In this document: positions 32,601 to 40,878 of the stretch, one piece after another
Layout: each line of letters begins with the position of its first letter
Position numbering within the stretch: the first letter of the stretch is position 1
NCBI RefSeq assembly: GCF_010686755.1
Contig: NZ_JAAGXA010000008.1
Location: forward strand, 62,001-126,000
Length of the DNA stretch: 64,000 nt
Origin: Nocardioides zeae
Lineage (GTDB): Bacteria > Actinomycetota > Actinomycetes > Propionibacteriales > Nocardioidaceae
Direction of reading: 5' to 3'
Notes under the pieces: generated by a model
Told to the model about the DNA's origin: nothing
What the model saw: the letters and a program-made list of their open reading frames with translations, nothing else
Database searches by the model: none
Translations under genes and position numbers: made by a program

Positions 32601-34211
32601 ATGACCGCTGCAGCGCACCCACCGGAGCCCACCGAGCCGATCGGGGCGGACGAGCCCCCGGACTCCGCGCTGCTGACGCGGGCGCGCGCGGGCGACGCCG
32701 AGGCCGTCGCGGCGCTCTTCGAGCGCTACCACCCGGTGGCGCTGGCCCTGGCGACCCGGCACGCCGGCCCCGACCTCGCCCCCGACATCGCCGCGACCGC
32801 GTTCGAGCGGATCCTCCGGCTGCTCCGGCAGGGCAAGGGCCCGACGACCGCGTTCCGTCCCTACCTGGCCGCGACCGTCAACAGCGCCTGGGTCGACCAC
32901 GTGCGCCGCGACTCCCGCCTCGTGCTCGTCGAGGACGACGACGACCTGGAGCCGCTCGTCCCCGCGCCGTCGGACGGCGCCGACGACCGCTTCGACCGTG
33001 CGACCGTCGCCGCCGCGTTCGCCGACCTGCCGCCGCGCTGGCAGCACGTGCTGTGGCACACCGCGGTCGAGGGCATGGCGCACGACGAGGTGGGCGAGGC
33101 GCTCGGGCTGACCGGCAACGCCGTCGGCGTGCTGGCCCACCGCGCCCGGGAGGGACTGCGCACCGCCTACCTCGACGCCCACCTCGCCGCAGCCGCCGAC
33201 GCGGGCTGCCGGCGCACGACGCCCCTGCTGGGCGCCTACGTGCGCGGCGCGATGTCCGTCGGCAAGCGCCAGCGCGTCACCGAGCACCTCGCCGACTGCG
33301 CCCGGTGCCGCCACGCCGTCGACGAGCTCGGCCAGATCTCGGCGAACCTCGGCGCCGTGCTGCTGCCCCTGCTGGGGCTGCTCGCGGCGTCGGGCCTGCC
33401 CGGTGCCGCGACCGGCACCGCCCCCGGGCCCGGTCGGTCGCGCACCCGGCGGCACCCGCGCCGTACGACGCAGGTCGGCGTGGTCGCGGCGGCCGTCGTC
33501 GCCGTCGCCCTGGCGGCGGCTGCGGCCGTGCTCCAGCCGTGGGCCGGGTCGGACGCGGGACCGGCGATCGCGACGGCCCCGTCCGCGGTGGCCGAGCCGG
33601 GTGGCCCTGATGAGCCGGACGGTCCGGATGAGCCCGGCGAGCCGGGTGCTCCCGCGGCCGTCGCCGACCCGACCCCGGCACCCGGGGTTCCGGTGGCGTC
33701 GCCCGCGCCCGGTGCGCCGGCCCCGGACGCCGAGCCCCCGGCCGCGGCGAGCCCCGGCACCACGCAGCCCTCGTCCGAGCCGACCCCCTCCCCGGGCGCG
33801 CCGTCGGAGCCCTCGCCGGAGCCCGCGCCCGGCCCCTCCCCGGAACCGCCGAGCACCGACCCGGCGGCCAACCCCCGCTTCGAGCGGTCGCGACTGGTCG
33901 CGGCCCCCGGCCCGCAGCCCGGGTGGACGCGCGTGACGGTCCCGGTCGTCGCGGCCTCGCCCGGCACGGTCGTCACGATGAGCGTCCGCGGCGCACGGGA
34001 GGTCTGCCTCGTCGGCGCCGGGGAGCCCCGCTGCACGACGGGACCGGTCTCGGGCTGGACGGTCCCGGCGCTCGGCGCCGCGGAGCCGCTGGTGGTCGAG
34101 GTGCGGCACGACGCGCTGGCGTGGATCGGGTTCGGCCTCGAGGCGCTCGACCGTCCCGACGACGTCCCCGCCGACAACCAGGTCGACGCGATCCTGCACC
34201 CGGGCGGCTGA
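32601..34211 (+). CDS. Sigma factor / zinc-finger anti-sigma / membrane / extracytoplasmic fusion protein
   Basis: Encodes about 536 residues. ECF sigma region 2 (AVAALFERYHPVALALATRHAGPDLAPDIAATAFERILRLL) and region 4 (FADLPPRWQHVLWHTAVEGMAHDEVGEALGLTGNAVGVLAHRAREGL) occupy about 1-190. A zf-HC2 motif (HLADCARCRHAVDEL) is near residue 228, a membrane helix (VGVVAAAVVAVALAAAAAVLQPW) near 290-312, then a Pro/Glu/Ser-rich stalk of about 120 residues and an extracellular beta-rich domain (TRVTVPVVAASPGTVVTMSVRGAREVCLVGAGEPRC). Thus sigma and transmembrane anti-sigma are one polypeptide. It is divergent from the surface protein operon across a 268-bp gap with a possible TAGGAT -10 box at 32486-32491. 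Confidence 0.83.
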   Translation: MTAAAHPPEPTEPIGADEPPDSALLTRARAGDAEAVAALFERYHPVALALATRHAGPDLAPDIAATAFERILRLLRQGKGPTTAFRPYLAATVNSAWVDHVRRDSRLVLVEDDDDLEPLVPAPSDGADDRFDRATVAAAFADLPPRWQHVLWHTAVEGMAHDEVGEALGLTGNAVGVLAHRAREGLRTAYLDAHLAAAADAGCRRTTPLLGAYVRGAMSVGKRQRVTEHLADCARCRHAVDELGQISANLGAVLLPLLGLLAASGLPGAATGTAPGPGRSRTRRHPRRTTQVGVVAAAVVAVALAAAAAVLQPWAGSDAGPAIATAPSAVAEPGGPDEPDGPDEPGEPGAPAAVADPTPAPGVPVASPAPGAPAPDAEPPAAASPGTTQPSSEPTPSPGAPSEPSPEPAPGPSPEPPSTDPAANPRFERSRLVAAPGPQPGWTRVTVPVVAASPGTVVTMSVRGAREVCLVGAGEPRCTTGPVSGWTVPALGAAEPLVVEVRHDALAWIGFGLEALDRPDDVPADNQVDAILHPGG

Positions 34212-34269
34212 GTCCCGGGGCGGTCGTACGCTCGCAGGGTGACCCCCACCGCCCTCCCCCGGAGCTGAC

Positions 34270-35019
34270 GTGCCGACCTGGGCGGCGGCCGGTCTCTGGG
34301 GCCTCGTCGGCGGCGGAGCCCTCGTGCTCGGTGCCCTCGTCGCGTGGTGCGTGCGCGTCCCGCAACGCGTGGTCGCGGGCGTCATGGCCTTCGGCGCGGG
34401 CGTGCTCATCTCGGCCCTGTCGTTCGAGCTCGTCGACGAGGCCGAGGCGAGCGGCGGCCTCCTCGCGACGGCGGTGGGCTTCCTCGTGGGCGCGGTGGCG
34501 TACGTCGCGGCGAACGTCGCGCTCGCCCGCCGCGGCGCGGCGCACCGCAAGCGCTCCGGGGGCCAGCAGGCGACGGAGTCGGACCAGCCGGGCTCGGGCA
34601 CCGCCATCGCCGTGGGGGCGCTGCTCGACGGGGTGCCGGAGTCCGTCGTGCTCGGCCTGTCCCTGCTCGACGGCGGCACCGTGGGGGTCGCCGTGCTGGC
34701 CGCCATCGTCATCTCCAACGTGCCCGAGGGCCTCTCCAGCGCCGCGGGGATGAAGTGGGCCGGGCGCAGCGCCCGCTACGTCTTCGCCGTCTGGGGCGGG
34801 ATCGCCGTCATCAGCGGCCTCGCGGCGCTCGCCGGGGCACTGCTGCTCCAGGGCGCCCCCGCCGAGGCGATCGCGGTCGTGACGGCCCTCGCCGCCGGCG
34901 CGATCCTCGCGATGGTGGCCGACACGATGATCCCGGAGGCGTTCGAGCGCACCCACCTCTACACGGGTCTGATCGCGGCCTCGGGCTTCCTGCTCGCGTT
35001 CGTCGTGGGCCGGGCGTGA
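34270..35019 (+). CDS. ZIP family metal transporter
   Basis: Encodes 249 residues with eight hydrophobic segments and a short charged loop (RRGAAHRKRSGGQQATESDQPG). The ZIP metal-site helices are visible: GALLDGVPESVVLGLSLL (about residues 117-134) and IVISNVPEGLSSAAGM (about 146-161). ZIP proteins bring Zn, Fe or related divalent ions into the cytosol; the usual second His of the HNxPEG motif is Ser-Asn here (ISNVPEG), a common bacterial variant. The GTG at 34270 has GGAG 5 bases upstream. Its stop overlaps the next start (GTGA). Confidence 0.85.
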   Translation: MPTWAAAGLWGLVGGGALVLGALVAWCVRVPQRVVAGVMAFGAGVLISALSFELVDEAEASGGLLATAVGFLVGAVAYVAANVALARRGAAHRKRSGGQQATESDQPGSGTAIAVGALLDGVPESVVLGLSLLDGGTVGVAVLAAIVISNVPEGLSSAAGMKWAGRSARYVFAVWGGIAVISGLAALAGALLLQGAPAEAIAVVTALAAGAILAMVADTMIPEAFERTHLYTGLIAASGFLLAFVVGRA

Positions 35020-35897
35020 CGGTCGGCGGCTCGCGCCCGTTCACGGTCGCCACGGCCAACGCCGCCAGCGGGCGGGACCGGCGCGGCCGGATCGACGCCG
35101 CGTCGTGGGCGCGCTGGAGCGACGCCGCCACCGCGCTCGACATCGACGTGCTCGCCGTGCAGGAGGTCGACCACCGGCTGCCCCGCAGCGGGGAGGTCGA
35201 CCAGACGAGCGTGCTCGCGGATCGGCTGCGCGGCGACGGTCCCGCCTGGTCGGCGCGCCTCGCGGCGGCGGTGCACGGCACCCCGGGCTCGCTCGCCGGC
35301 GTCCGCCCCGCCGCCCCGGTGGCGGACGACCGCCCGGAGGAACCGTCGTACGGCGTCGCCCTCCTCAGCCGCCACCCCGTCACGGCGTGGCGGGAGCTGC
35401 GGCTCGGTCCGTCGCGGGTGCGGTTGCCGGTACCGCTCCCGCCGGGGTCGGGGCGGCGTCTGCTGTGGGTGCCCGACGAGCCCCGGGTGGCGCTCGCGGC
35501 GGTGGTCGCCGCGCCCGACGGGCCGGTGAGCGTGGTGACGACCCACCTGTCCTTCGCCCCGCTGCGGGCCCGGGCACAGCTGCGGGACGTGGCGCGGTGG
35601 TGCGCCGACCTGCCCCGCCCGCTCGTGCTGCTCGGCGACCTCAACCTGCCGCCGCGGCTCGTGCGGTTCCCCGGCGCGCCCGCCCTGCACGCACCGACCC
35701 ACCCGGCGCACCGTCCGCGGGTGCAGCTCGACCACGTGCTGCTGGACGACCCGGCGAGGCGGTACGTCGTGGGCGACGCCGCGACGTACCGCGTGGCCGA
35801 CAGCGACCACCGCGCGGCGCGGGTGGAGCTCGTGCGGCGCGCTCGCGCCGCGACCGACGTGATGGGGGCTGACGGGGGCACCCGCCCGCTCGTGTAA
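35016..35897 (+). CDS. Endonuclease/exonuclease/phosphatase (EEP) family protein
   Basis: Encodes 293 residues with the EEP catalytic pattern: ATANAASG (Asn), LAVQEVDHR (metal Glu, about residue 49), VVTTHLSF (His), LLGDLNLPPRLV (Asp/Asn) and the C-terminal SDHRA (catalytic His). Substrate, nucleic acid or phospho-lipid, cannot be told. No signal peptide. The start GTG at 35016 overlaps the ZIP stop. The final codons and the TAA stop (35895-35897) lie inside the left arm of a 74-bp palindromic element, so the C-terminal end was probably reset by insertion of that element. Confidence 0.8.
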   Translation: MTVGGSRPFTVATANAASGRDRRGRIDAASWARWSDAATALDIDVLAVQEVDHRLPRSGEVDQTSVLADRLRGDGPAWSARLAAAVHGTPGSLAGVRPAAPVADDRPEEPSYGVALLSRHPVTAWRELRLGPSRVRLPVPLPPGSGRRLLWVPDEPRVALAAVVAAPDGPVSVVTTHLSFAPLRARAQLRDVARWCADLPRPLVLLGDLNLPPRLVRFPGAPALHAPTHPAHRPRVQLDHVLLDDPARRYVVGDAATYRVADSDHRAARVELVRRARAATDVMGADGGTRPLV

Positions 35898-35964
35898 CGC
35901 GGTGTCCGGGTCACTGTGGAAGGGGTAGACCACGTGCACAGTGACCCGGACACCGCGTTACACG
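35891..35964. repeat. Palindromic element B, copy 1
   Basis: A perfect 28-bp inverted repeat (35891-35918 and 35937-35964; core TAACGCGGTGTCCGGG) around an 18-nt loop with GGTAGACCACGTG. It supplies the stop codon of the EEP gene and separates it from the convergent FAD dehydrogenase. A second copy lies at 38876 in the opposite orientation. Confidence 0.9.
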
Positions 35965-35980
35965 CCGGGGCCAGGGTCCC

Positions 35981-37630
35981 TCAGCCGATCGCCCCCGCCG
36001 CGGCGCGTCCCGCCGTCCGCCCCGAGAACAGGCATCCACCGAGGAACGTGCCCTCGAGCGCGTTGTAGCCGTGCATGCCGCCACCTCCGAAACCGCTGGC
36101 CTCGCCCGCGGCGTACAGGCCGGGCACCGGCTGCCCCGCCGCGTCGAGCACCCGCCCGTCGAGGTCGGTGTGCAGGCCGCCGAGGGTCTTGCGAGTGAGG
36201 ATGTTGAGCCGCACGGCGATGAGCGGGCCCGCCGCGGGGTCGAGGAGGCGGTGGGGGGTCGCGACGCGGATGAGCTTGTCGCCGCGATAGCGCCGGGCGC
36301 CGTGGATGGCGGTGACCTGGGCGTCCTTGCCGAACGGGTTGGTGATCTCGCGGTCGCGGGCCTCGACGAGGCGGGTGAGGCGCTCGGAGTCGATGAGGGG
36401 CTGGCCGGTGAGGCGGTTCATGCCGGCGGCGAGCTCGTCGAGGCTGTCCGCGACGACGAAGTCCTCGCCCTTCTCCTTGAACGCCTCGACCGGGCCGGGG
36501 GCCCCGGGGCGCACCCGGGAGAGGAGCAGCCCGACGTCCTTGCCGGTGAGGTCGGGGTTCTGCTCCGAGCCCGAGAGGGCGAACTCCTTCTCGATGATCT
36601 TCTGCGTGAGCACGAACCACGAGTGGTCGTGGCCGGTGCCCCGCAGGTGCCGCAGCGTGCCGAGGGTGTCGAAGCCGGGGAAGTACGGCGCGGGCAGGCG
36701 GTTGCCCTCGGCATCGATCCACAGCGACGAGGGGCCGGGGAGGATCCGGATGCCGTGGTTCGCCCAGATCGGGTCCCAGTTGCGCAGGCCCTCGACGTAG
36801 TGCCACATCCGGTCGGGGTTGATCACCGTCCCGCCGGCGGCCTCGGTGATGCCGATCATCCGGCCGTCGACGTGGGCGGGCACGCCGGCGACCATGCGGT
36901 CGGGCGGGGTGCCGAGGCGCGCGGGCCAGGCCTGGCGCACGAGGTCGAGGTTGCCCCCGATGCCGCCGGAGGCGACGACCACGGCCTGGGCGGTCAGCTC
37001 GAACTCGCCGACCTCGTCGCGGGAGGACGCCGCGCCCCGTACGACGTCGGACGGCGCCAGCAGCGCACCGCGGACACCCGTGACCGCGCCGTCGTCGGTG
37101 ACGAGGGCGTCGACGCGGTGGCGGAACCGGAGCTCGACCCGGCCCGCGGCGACGTGCTCCCGCACCCGACGCTCGAAGGGCTCCACGACGCCCGGTCCGG
37201 TGCCCCAGGTGAGGTGGAAGCGCGGCACGGAGTTGCCGTGCCCGTCGGCGCGACCGTCGCCGCGCTCGGCCCACCCGACGACGGGGAAGAGGCGGTGGCC
37301 CAGCTGCCGGAGCCAGGAGCGCTTCTCGCCGGCGGCGAAGTGCACGTAGGCCTCGGCCCAGCGCCGCGGCCAGTGGTCCTCGGGGCGGTCGAACTGCGCC
37401 GAGCCGAACCAGTCCTGCAGCGCCAGGTCGAGCGAGTCCTTCACGCCCATGCGTCGCTGCTCGGGGCTGTCGACGAGGAACAGCCCGCCCAGCGACCAGA
37501 ACGCCTGGCCGCCCAACGACTGCTCCGGCTCCTGGTCGAGCACGAGGACGTGCCGTCCGGCGTCCGCCAGCTCCGCCGCGGCGACCAGCCCGGCCAGTCC
37601 CCCACCCACCACGATCGCGTCTGCGTCCAT
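35981..37630 (-). CDS. FAD-binding dehydrogenase (Rv0785-like)
   Basis: Encodes 549 residues. FAD motif at the N-terminus: DAIVVGGGLAGLVAAAELADAGRHVLVLDQE; second FAD segment VPGLYAAGEASGFGGGGMHGYNALEGTFLGG near residue 505. GGQAFWSLGGLFLVDSPEQRRMG and VPRFHLTWGTGPGVVEPF are typical of the Rv0785 group, related to fumarate reductase and 3-ketosteroid 1-dehydrogenase flavoproteins. The reaction is not established. The ATG at 37630 starts right at the FAD fold; an ATG at 37675 is less likely. It is divergent from the PucR regulator 92 bases away, which probably controls it. Confidence 0.87.
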   Translation of the reverse strand: MDADAIVVGGGLAGLVAAAELADAGRHVLVLDQEPEQSLGGQAFWSLGGLFLVDSPEQRRMGVKDSLDLALQDWFGSAQFDRPEDHWPRRWAEAYVHFAAGEKRSWLRQLGHRLFPVVGWAERGDGRADGHGNSVPRFHLTWGTGPGVVEPFERRVREHVAAGRVELRFRHRVDALVTDDGAVTGVRGALLAPSDVVRGAASSRDEVGEFELTAQAVVVASGGIGGNLDLVRQAWPARLGTPPDRMVAGVPAHVDGRMIGITEAAGGTVINPDRMWHYVEGLRNWDPIWANHGIRILPGPSSLWIDAEGNRLPAPYFPGFDTLGTLRHLRGTGHDHSWFVLTQKIIEKEFALSGSEQNPDLTGKDVGLLLSRVRPGAPGPVEAFKEKGEDFVVADSLDELAAGMNRLTGQPLIDSERLTRLVEARDREITNPFGKDAQVTAIHGARRYRGDKLIRVATPHRLLDPAAGPLIAVRLNILTRKTLGGLHTDLDGRVLDAAGQPVPGLYAAGEASGFGGGGMHGYNALEGTFLGGCLFSGRTAGRAAAGAIG

Positions 37631-37722
37631 GGGGCCAGGCTCGGAGCACGCTCGGCCCACGGCAAGGGCTTTCACCCCTTCTGAGCACTAGGCTTGTCAT
37701 TCCCTGACAACGAGGAGCCGTC

Positions 37723-38853
37723 ATGTCCGTGGACCCCACGCGTGTCGCCGTCCGGGACGAGGTGGTCGCGCGCCTCGACGAGATCGCCGCCCGCGTCACG
37801 GCCGAGATCGTGGCCGAGATCCCGGCGTACGCCGCGCTCGCGCCGCCCCAGCTCGCCGAGGTCGATGCGATCGCCCGGTGGGGCACCACCCGCGTGCTGG
37901 ACCTGTGGGCCGAGGGTGCGGCGGGCCTCACAGCGTCGGACGTGCACCGGTTCCGCGGCATCGGCGCCGCTCGTGCGCTCGACGGGCGTCCCCTGCCGGG
38001 CATCCTCCGCGCCTACCGCCTCGCCGCCACGCAGGTCGTCGACCACATCGAGGCCACGGCGGCGGACCGCCTGACGGTCGCGGACGCCATCGCGCTGTCC
38101 CGGCTGTGGATGGCGGTCGTCGACACGCTGACCGACGCGCTGCACGAGGGGTACGCCGCCGGCACCCAGCGGGCCGGCGACCGCGACGGCGCGATCGAGG
38201 GTCTCCTCGACGACCTGCTGGCCGGTCGCCAGGTCGCGCGCACCAACCTCGAGGACCGCGGCCGGGCGCTCCGCGTGGCCATCCCGCCGCGGCCCACCCT
38301 GCTGGTGGTCGCCCTCGCGCCCGACGGTCCGTCGCGCACCGACCTCGCCGCCCTCGTGGGCGACGACGCACCGCTCCGGCACCGCGACGGCCACGGCGTC
38401 GCCCTGCTCGACACCGACGCCGCCCGGGTCAGCGCGCGCTGGGACGCGTCGTGGCGCGGAGCGCTGGTCCCGAACGACCGCGTCACCGACCTGCCGCGGA
38501 CGTTCCGCCTCGCCACCCACGCGCTCGAGCACGCTCCGTCGCGCGCGTACGGCGCAGGTCGCCTCCTCGACGAGGCCGACGTCCTCCTCGTCGCGCTCCT
38601 CACGGGCCACCCCGACACGGACCACGCACGCTTCGCGCGCCTGGTGCTGGACGGGCTGGACGACCACCTGCTCGCGAGCATCGAGGCCCACGTCGCCACG
38701 GGCTCCGCCGACGCCGCCGCCGCGCGCCTCGGCGTCCACCCGCAGACACTGCGCCACCGCCTGCGTCGCACTCGCGAGCTCAGCGGCCGCGACCCGCGCC
38801 GTACCTGGGACCGGCTCGTGCTCGAGGTGGCGCTCCTGGGCCGCTCGGCGTGA
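37723..38853 (+). CDS. PucR/CdaR family transcriptional regulator
   Basis: Encodes 376 residues: an RsbRD-like helical N-terminus (VARLDEIAARVTAEIVAEIPAYAAL...GRPLPGILRAYRLAATQVVDHIE), a central GGDEF-like CdaR domain (about 170-290) and a C-terminal PucR helix-turn-helix (ADAAAARLGVHPQTLRHRLRRTRELSGRDP, about 330-360). Members activate catabolic genes. It is divergent from the FAD dehydrogenase, the likely target. The pair is bracketed by the two copies of palindromic element B. Confidence 0.87.
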   Translation: MSVDPTRVAVRDEVVARLDEIAARVTAEIVAEIPAYAALAPPQLAEVDAIARWGTTRVLDLWAEGAAGLTASDVHRFRGIGAARALDGRPLPGILRAYRLAATQVVDHIEATAADRLTVADAIALSRLWMAVVDTLTDALHEGYAAGTQRAGDRDGAIEGLLDDLLAGRQVARTNLEDRGRALRVAIPPRPTLLVVALAPDGPSRTDLAALVGDDAPLRHRDGHGVALLDTDAARVSARWDASWRGALVPNDRVTDLPRTFRLATHALEHAPSRAYGAGRLLDEADVLLVALLTGHPDTDHARFARLVLDGLDDHLLASIEAHVATGSADAAAARLGVHPQTLRHRLRRTRELSGRDPRRTWDRLVLEVALLGRSA

Positions 38854-38875
38854 GGGTTGGGCCGGGGGCCCTCGT

Positions 38876-38947
38876 CGTGTAACGCGGTGTCCGGGCGACT
38901 GTGCACGTGGTCTACCACCTCCATAGTGACCCGGACACCGCGTTACA
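38876..38947. repeat. Palindromic element B, copy 2 (inverted)
   Basis: Arms 38878-38903 and 38922-38947 match in 23 of 26 positions around an 18-nt loop. The loop (CACGTGGTCTACC...) is close to the reverse complement of the copy 1 loop, so this is the same 74-bp element inserted in opposite orientation. It lies 24 bases after the PucR stop and before the convergent lipoprotein gene. Confidence 0.88.
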
Positions 38948-38976
38948 TCCCGTCGGGCCCGGCGCCCGCTCGCCCC

Positions 38977-39975
38977 TCAGGCGCAGCCGAGCACGCCGTA
39001 CGCCGCGGAGGCGAGCTCCACGAGGTCGTCGCGCTGCTCGTCCTCGTCCCGCGGGTCGGCCAGCACCCAGCCGAGGCGGCTGCTGGTGGCCGTGACGGCG
39101 CACTCGCCCGAGGCGACCAGCACCGCGGAGTCGCCGTCGACGTACACCTCGTCGCCGTCCACCTCGACGGGGTCGCCGGAGCCGGCGAGACCCATCGCGA
39201 GGTAGCCCTCGTTCGTCAGCTGCGAACCGATCGTGGCGAAGGACTCGTCCCCGACGTACGAGCACCGGATCCCGGCTTCCCCGACCGCACCGCGGGCGGC
39301 CCGCACCTCGCCGACCCGGGCGGTGACGAGCTCGTCCGCGGGGTCGGGGCAGGCGGCGGGCAGCGCGACGGCAGGCACGTCGACGTCGGCGAGGCCCTCG
39401 GTCACCTCGCGGGCCAGGTCGACGAGCACGTCCTCCGACAGCGCGGCGTCGGCGTCGTCGCGGAACCGGCTGTCGACGAGCACGACCCGGTCGCCCGTCC
39501 TGACCGTCACGCGGAGGCCGTCGTAGGAGTTCACCGCGACGTACGCCTCGTCGCCGAGGTCCGCGAGGGGCTCGGCCGGGTCGCTGCCGTAGGGCGTCGC
39601 GATCATCGCCACCGGGCGGCCGTCGTCGAACGCCCGTACCCCCACCTCGAGCATCCCGCCGGCGAACCCGCAGGCCACGAAGGTCTCCTCGCCCGGGAAC
39701 AGGCCGACGGACTCACCACCCGCGTCGCCGTCGACCGTCGCCTCGTCGAGCACGGCGCGCGTCTCGGCCGAGACCAGGCCGCACGGCACCGAGTCGGCGT
39801 CCGTACCGCCCCTGGCGTCCCAGTCAGCCGCCGTCTCGCTGCGGTCGTCGCGGTCGCCCGATCCCCCGTCGCCCCCGTCGGTCCCGTCTCCTCCGTCGCC
39901 GCACGCCGCGAGCAGGAGCGGGAGGACGGCAGCGGTCGCGAGGAGGGCGGCACGGCGGGGACGGAGGAGACGCAT
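38977..39975 (-). CDS. Hypothetical lipoprotein
   Basis: Encodes 332 residues. The signal RPRRAALLATAAVLPLLLAACGD has a good lipobox (LAAC, Cys about 25), then an acidic Gly/Asp-rich linker and a domain with two internally similar halves (CGLVSAETRAVLDEATVDGD... and CPDPADELVTARVGEVRAARG...), each beginning with a Cys and containing a gentle VxxxRTGDRVV- or VEVDGDEVYVDG-like strand. It resembles the mycobacterial/actinobacterial DUF3558-type lipoproteins in plan, but I do not assign it. The ATG at 39975 precedes the signal directly. Its upstream region contains palindromic element A copy 3 and the GntR operators. Confidence 0.7.
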   Translation of the reverse strand: MRLLRPRRAALLATAAVLPLLLAACGDGGDGTDGGDGGSGDRDDRSETAADWDARGGTDADSVPCGLVSAETRAVLDEATVDGDAGGESVGLFPGEETFVACGFAGGMLEVGVRAFDDGRPVAMIATPYGSDPAEPLADLGDEAYVAVNSYDGLRVTVRTGDRVVLVDSRFRDDADAALSEDVLVDLAREVTEGLADVDVPAVALPAACPDPADELVTARVGEVRAARGAVGEAGIRCSYVGDESFATIGSQLTNEGYLAMGLAGSGDPVEVDGDEVYVDGDSAVLVASGECAVTATSSRLGWVLADPRDEDEQRDDLVELASAAYGVLGCA

Positions 39976-39995
39976 GGCCACCGCCCTTCCCCGTG

Positions 39996-40043
39996 GGACG
40001 TCGTGCGAACCGTCGGCGGGAGCCACCGCACCGCACGACGTCC
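39996..40043. repeat. Palindromic intergenic element A, copy 3
   Basis: Arms GGACGTCGTGCG (39996-40007) and CGCACGACGTCC (40032-40043) are perfect inverted repeats around a 24-nt loop. They differ from copies 1 and 2 by one base in each arm, a compensated A-T to G-C change, with identical arm and loop lengths. It lies between the divergent lipoprotein and GntR genes. Confidence 0.78.
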
Positions 40044-40051
40044 GCGGAGAG

Positions 40052-40091
40052 ATGTGGTCTGACCACATGCTACGGTGTGGTCAGACCACAC
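40052..40091. promoter_or_regulatory. Twin GntR/FadR-type operators with promoter between
   Basis: ATGTGGTCTGACCACAT (40052-40068) and GTGTGGTCAGACCACAC (40075-40091) are two perfect 17-bp palindromes with centres 23 bp apart, about two helical turns. Both contain TGGTCnGACCA, matching the TNGTNNNACNA consensus of the FadR/LldR subfamily. Between them TGCTACGGT offers an extended -10 (TACGGT at 40071-40076). They lie 33 bases upstream of the GntR start, so autoregulation and control of the downstream dehydrogenase are expected. Confidence 0.85.
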
Positions 40092-40123
40092 GACGAGCAT
40101 GCCGACGACCGCCGGAGGGACCC

Positions 40124-40822
40124 ATGGCCGAGACGACACGCGCCTGGCGCACGGTGCTCGACCACCTCGAGCGCGAGCTCGGTGAGGGCCGCCTCGGTCC
40201 CGGCGACCGGCTGCCCGGCGAGCGCGAGCTCGCCGCCCGGCTCGGCGTCGGCCGCTCGAGCGTGCGCGAGGCGGTGCGCGTCCTCGACGTCATGGGCGTG
40301 GTGCGCACGGCCACCGGGTCCGGACCCTCGGCCGGCGCGATCATCGTCGCGCGCCCCGGGGCCGGCATGTCCACGATGCTGCGTCTGCAGACCGCCGCGC
40401 AGGCCTTCGGCGTCGACGACGTCGTCGCGACCCGCGTCGCGCTCGAGGTGGCGGTCGTCGGGACCCTCGCCGCGGCGTACGACGACACCCACCTCGCGCC
40501 CGCCCGCGAGCTGCTCGTCGCGATGGGCGACGACGCGCTGGCGCCCGAGGAGTTCCTCGCGCTCGACGCGCGGTTCCACCTCGCGCTCGCGGAGGCGACC
40601 GGCAACCAGGTGATGCTCGCCGTGATGGCGGGGCTGCGCACGGCGATCGAGGACTACGTGCGCCTCGGCCTCGCGCGCATCGACGATTGGTCCGCCACCG
40701 GCGCCCGCCTGCACGCCGAGCACACCGCGCTCCTCGACGCCGTCGCCAGCGGCCGGGCCGACGCCGCCCGGACGTGCGTGGCCGACCACATCCACGGCTA
40801 CTTCGCCCAGATCCGACCCTGA
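40124..40822 (+). CDS. GntR/FadR family regulator (LldR-like)
   Basis: Encodes 232 residues. Winged helix at the N-terminus: [48 protein letters not shown] (about residues 15-62); FCD effector domain after it, with [25 protein letters not shown] and the metal-binding His pattern [27 protein letters not shown]. The ATG at 40124 has GGAGGGA. Twin operators lie just upstream and an alpha-hydroxy-acid dehydrogenase gene follows 56 bases downstream, which is the LldR/lldD arrangement. The effector is probably L-lactate or another 2-hydroxyacid. Confidence 0.88.
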   Translation: MAETTRAWRTVLDHLERELGEGRLGPGDRLPGERELAARLGVGRSSVREAVRVLDVMGVVRTATGSGPSAGAIIVARPGAGMSTMLRLQTAAQAFGVDDVVATRVALEVAVVGTLAAAYDDTHLAPARELLVAMGDDALAPEEFLALDARFHLALAEATGNQVMLAVMAGLRTAIEDYVRLGLARIDDWSATGARLHAEHTALLDAVASGRADAARTCVADHIHGYFAQIRP

Positions 40823-40878
40823 CCCCACCCGCACCGCCGCCCGCACCGCCACCCGCTCCACCCGAGAGGACCCCGACC

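Noticed and set aside
35981..37630. Naming the FAD dehydrogenase as a 3-ketosteroid delta1-dehydrogenase because of the steroid-like island
   Set aside because: Its conserved blocks match the Rv0785 group rather than true KstD, and it lies 6 kb from the island beyond a doubtful assembly junction.
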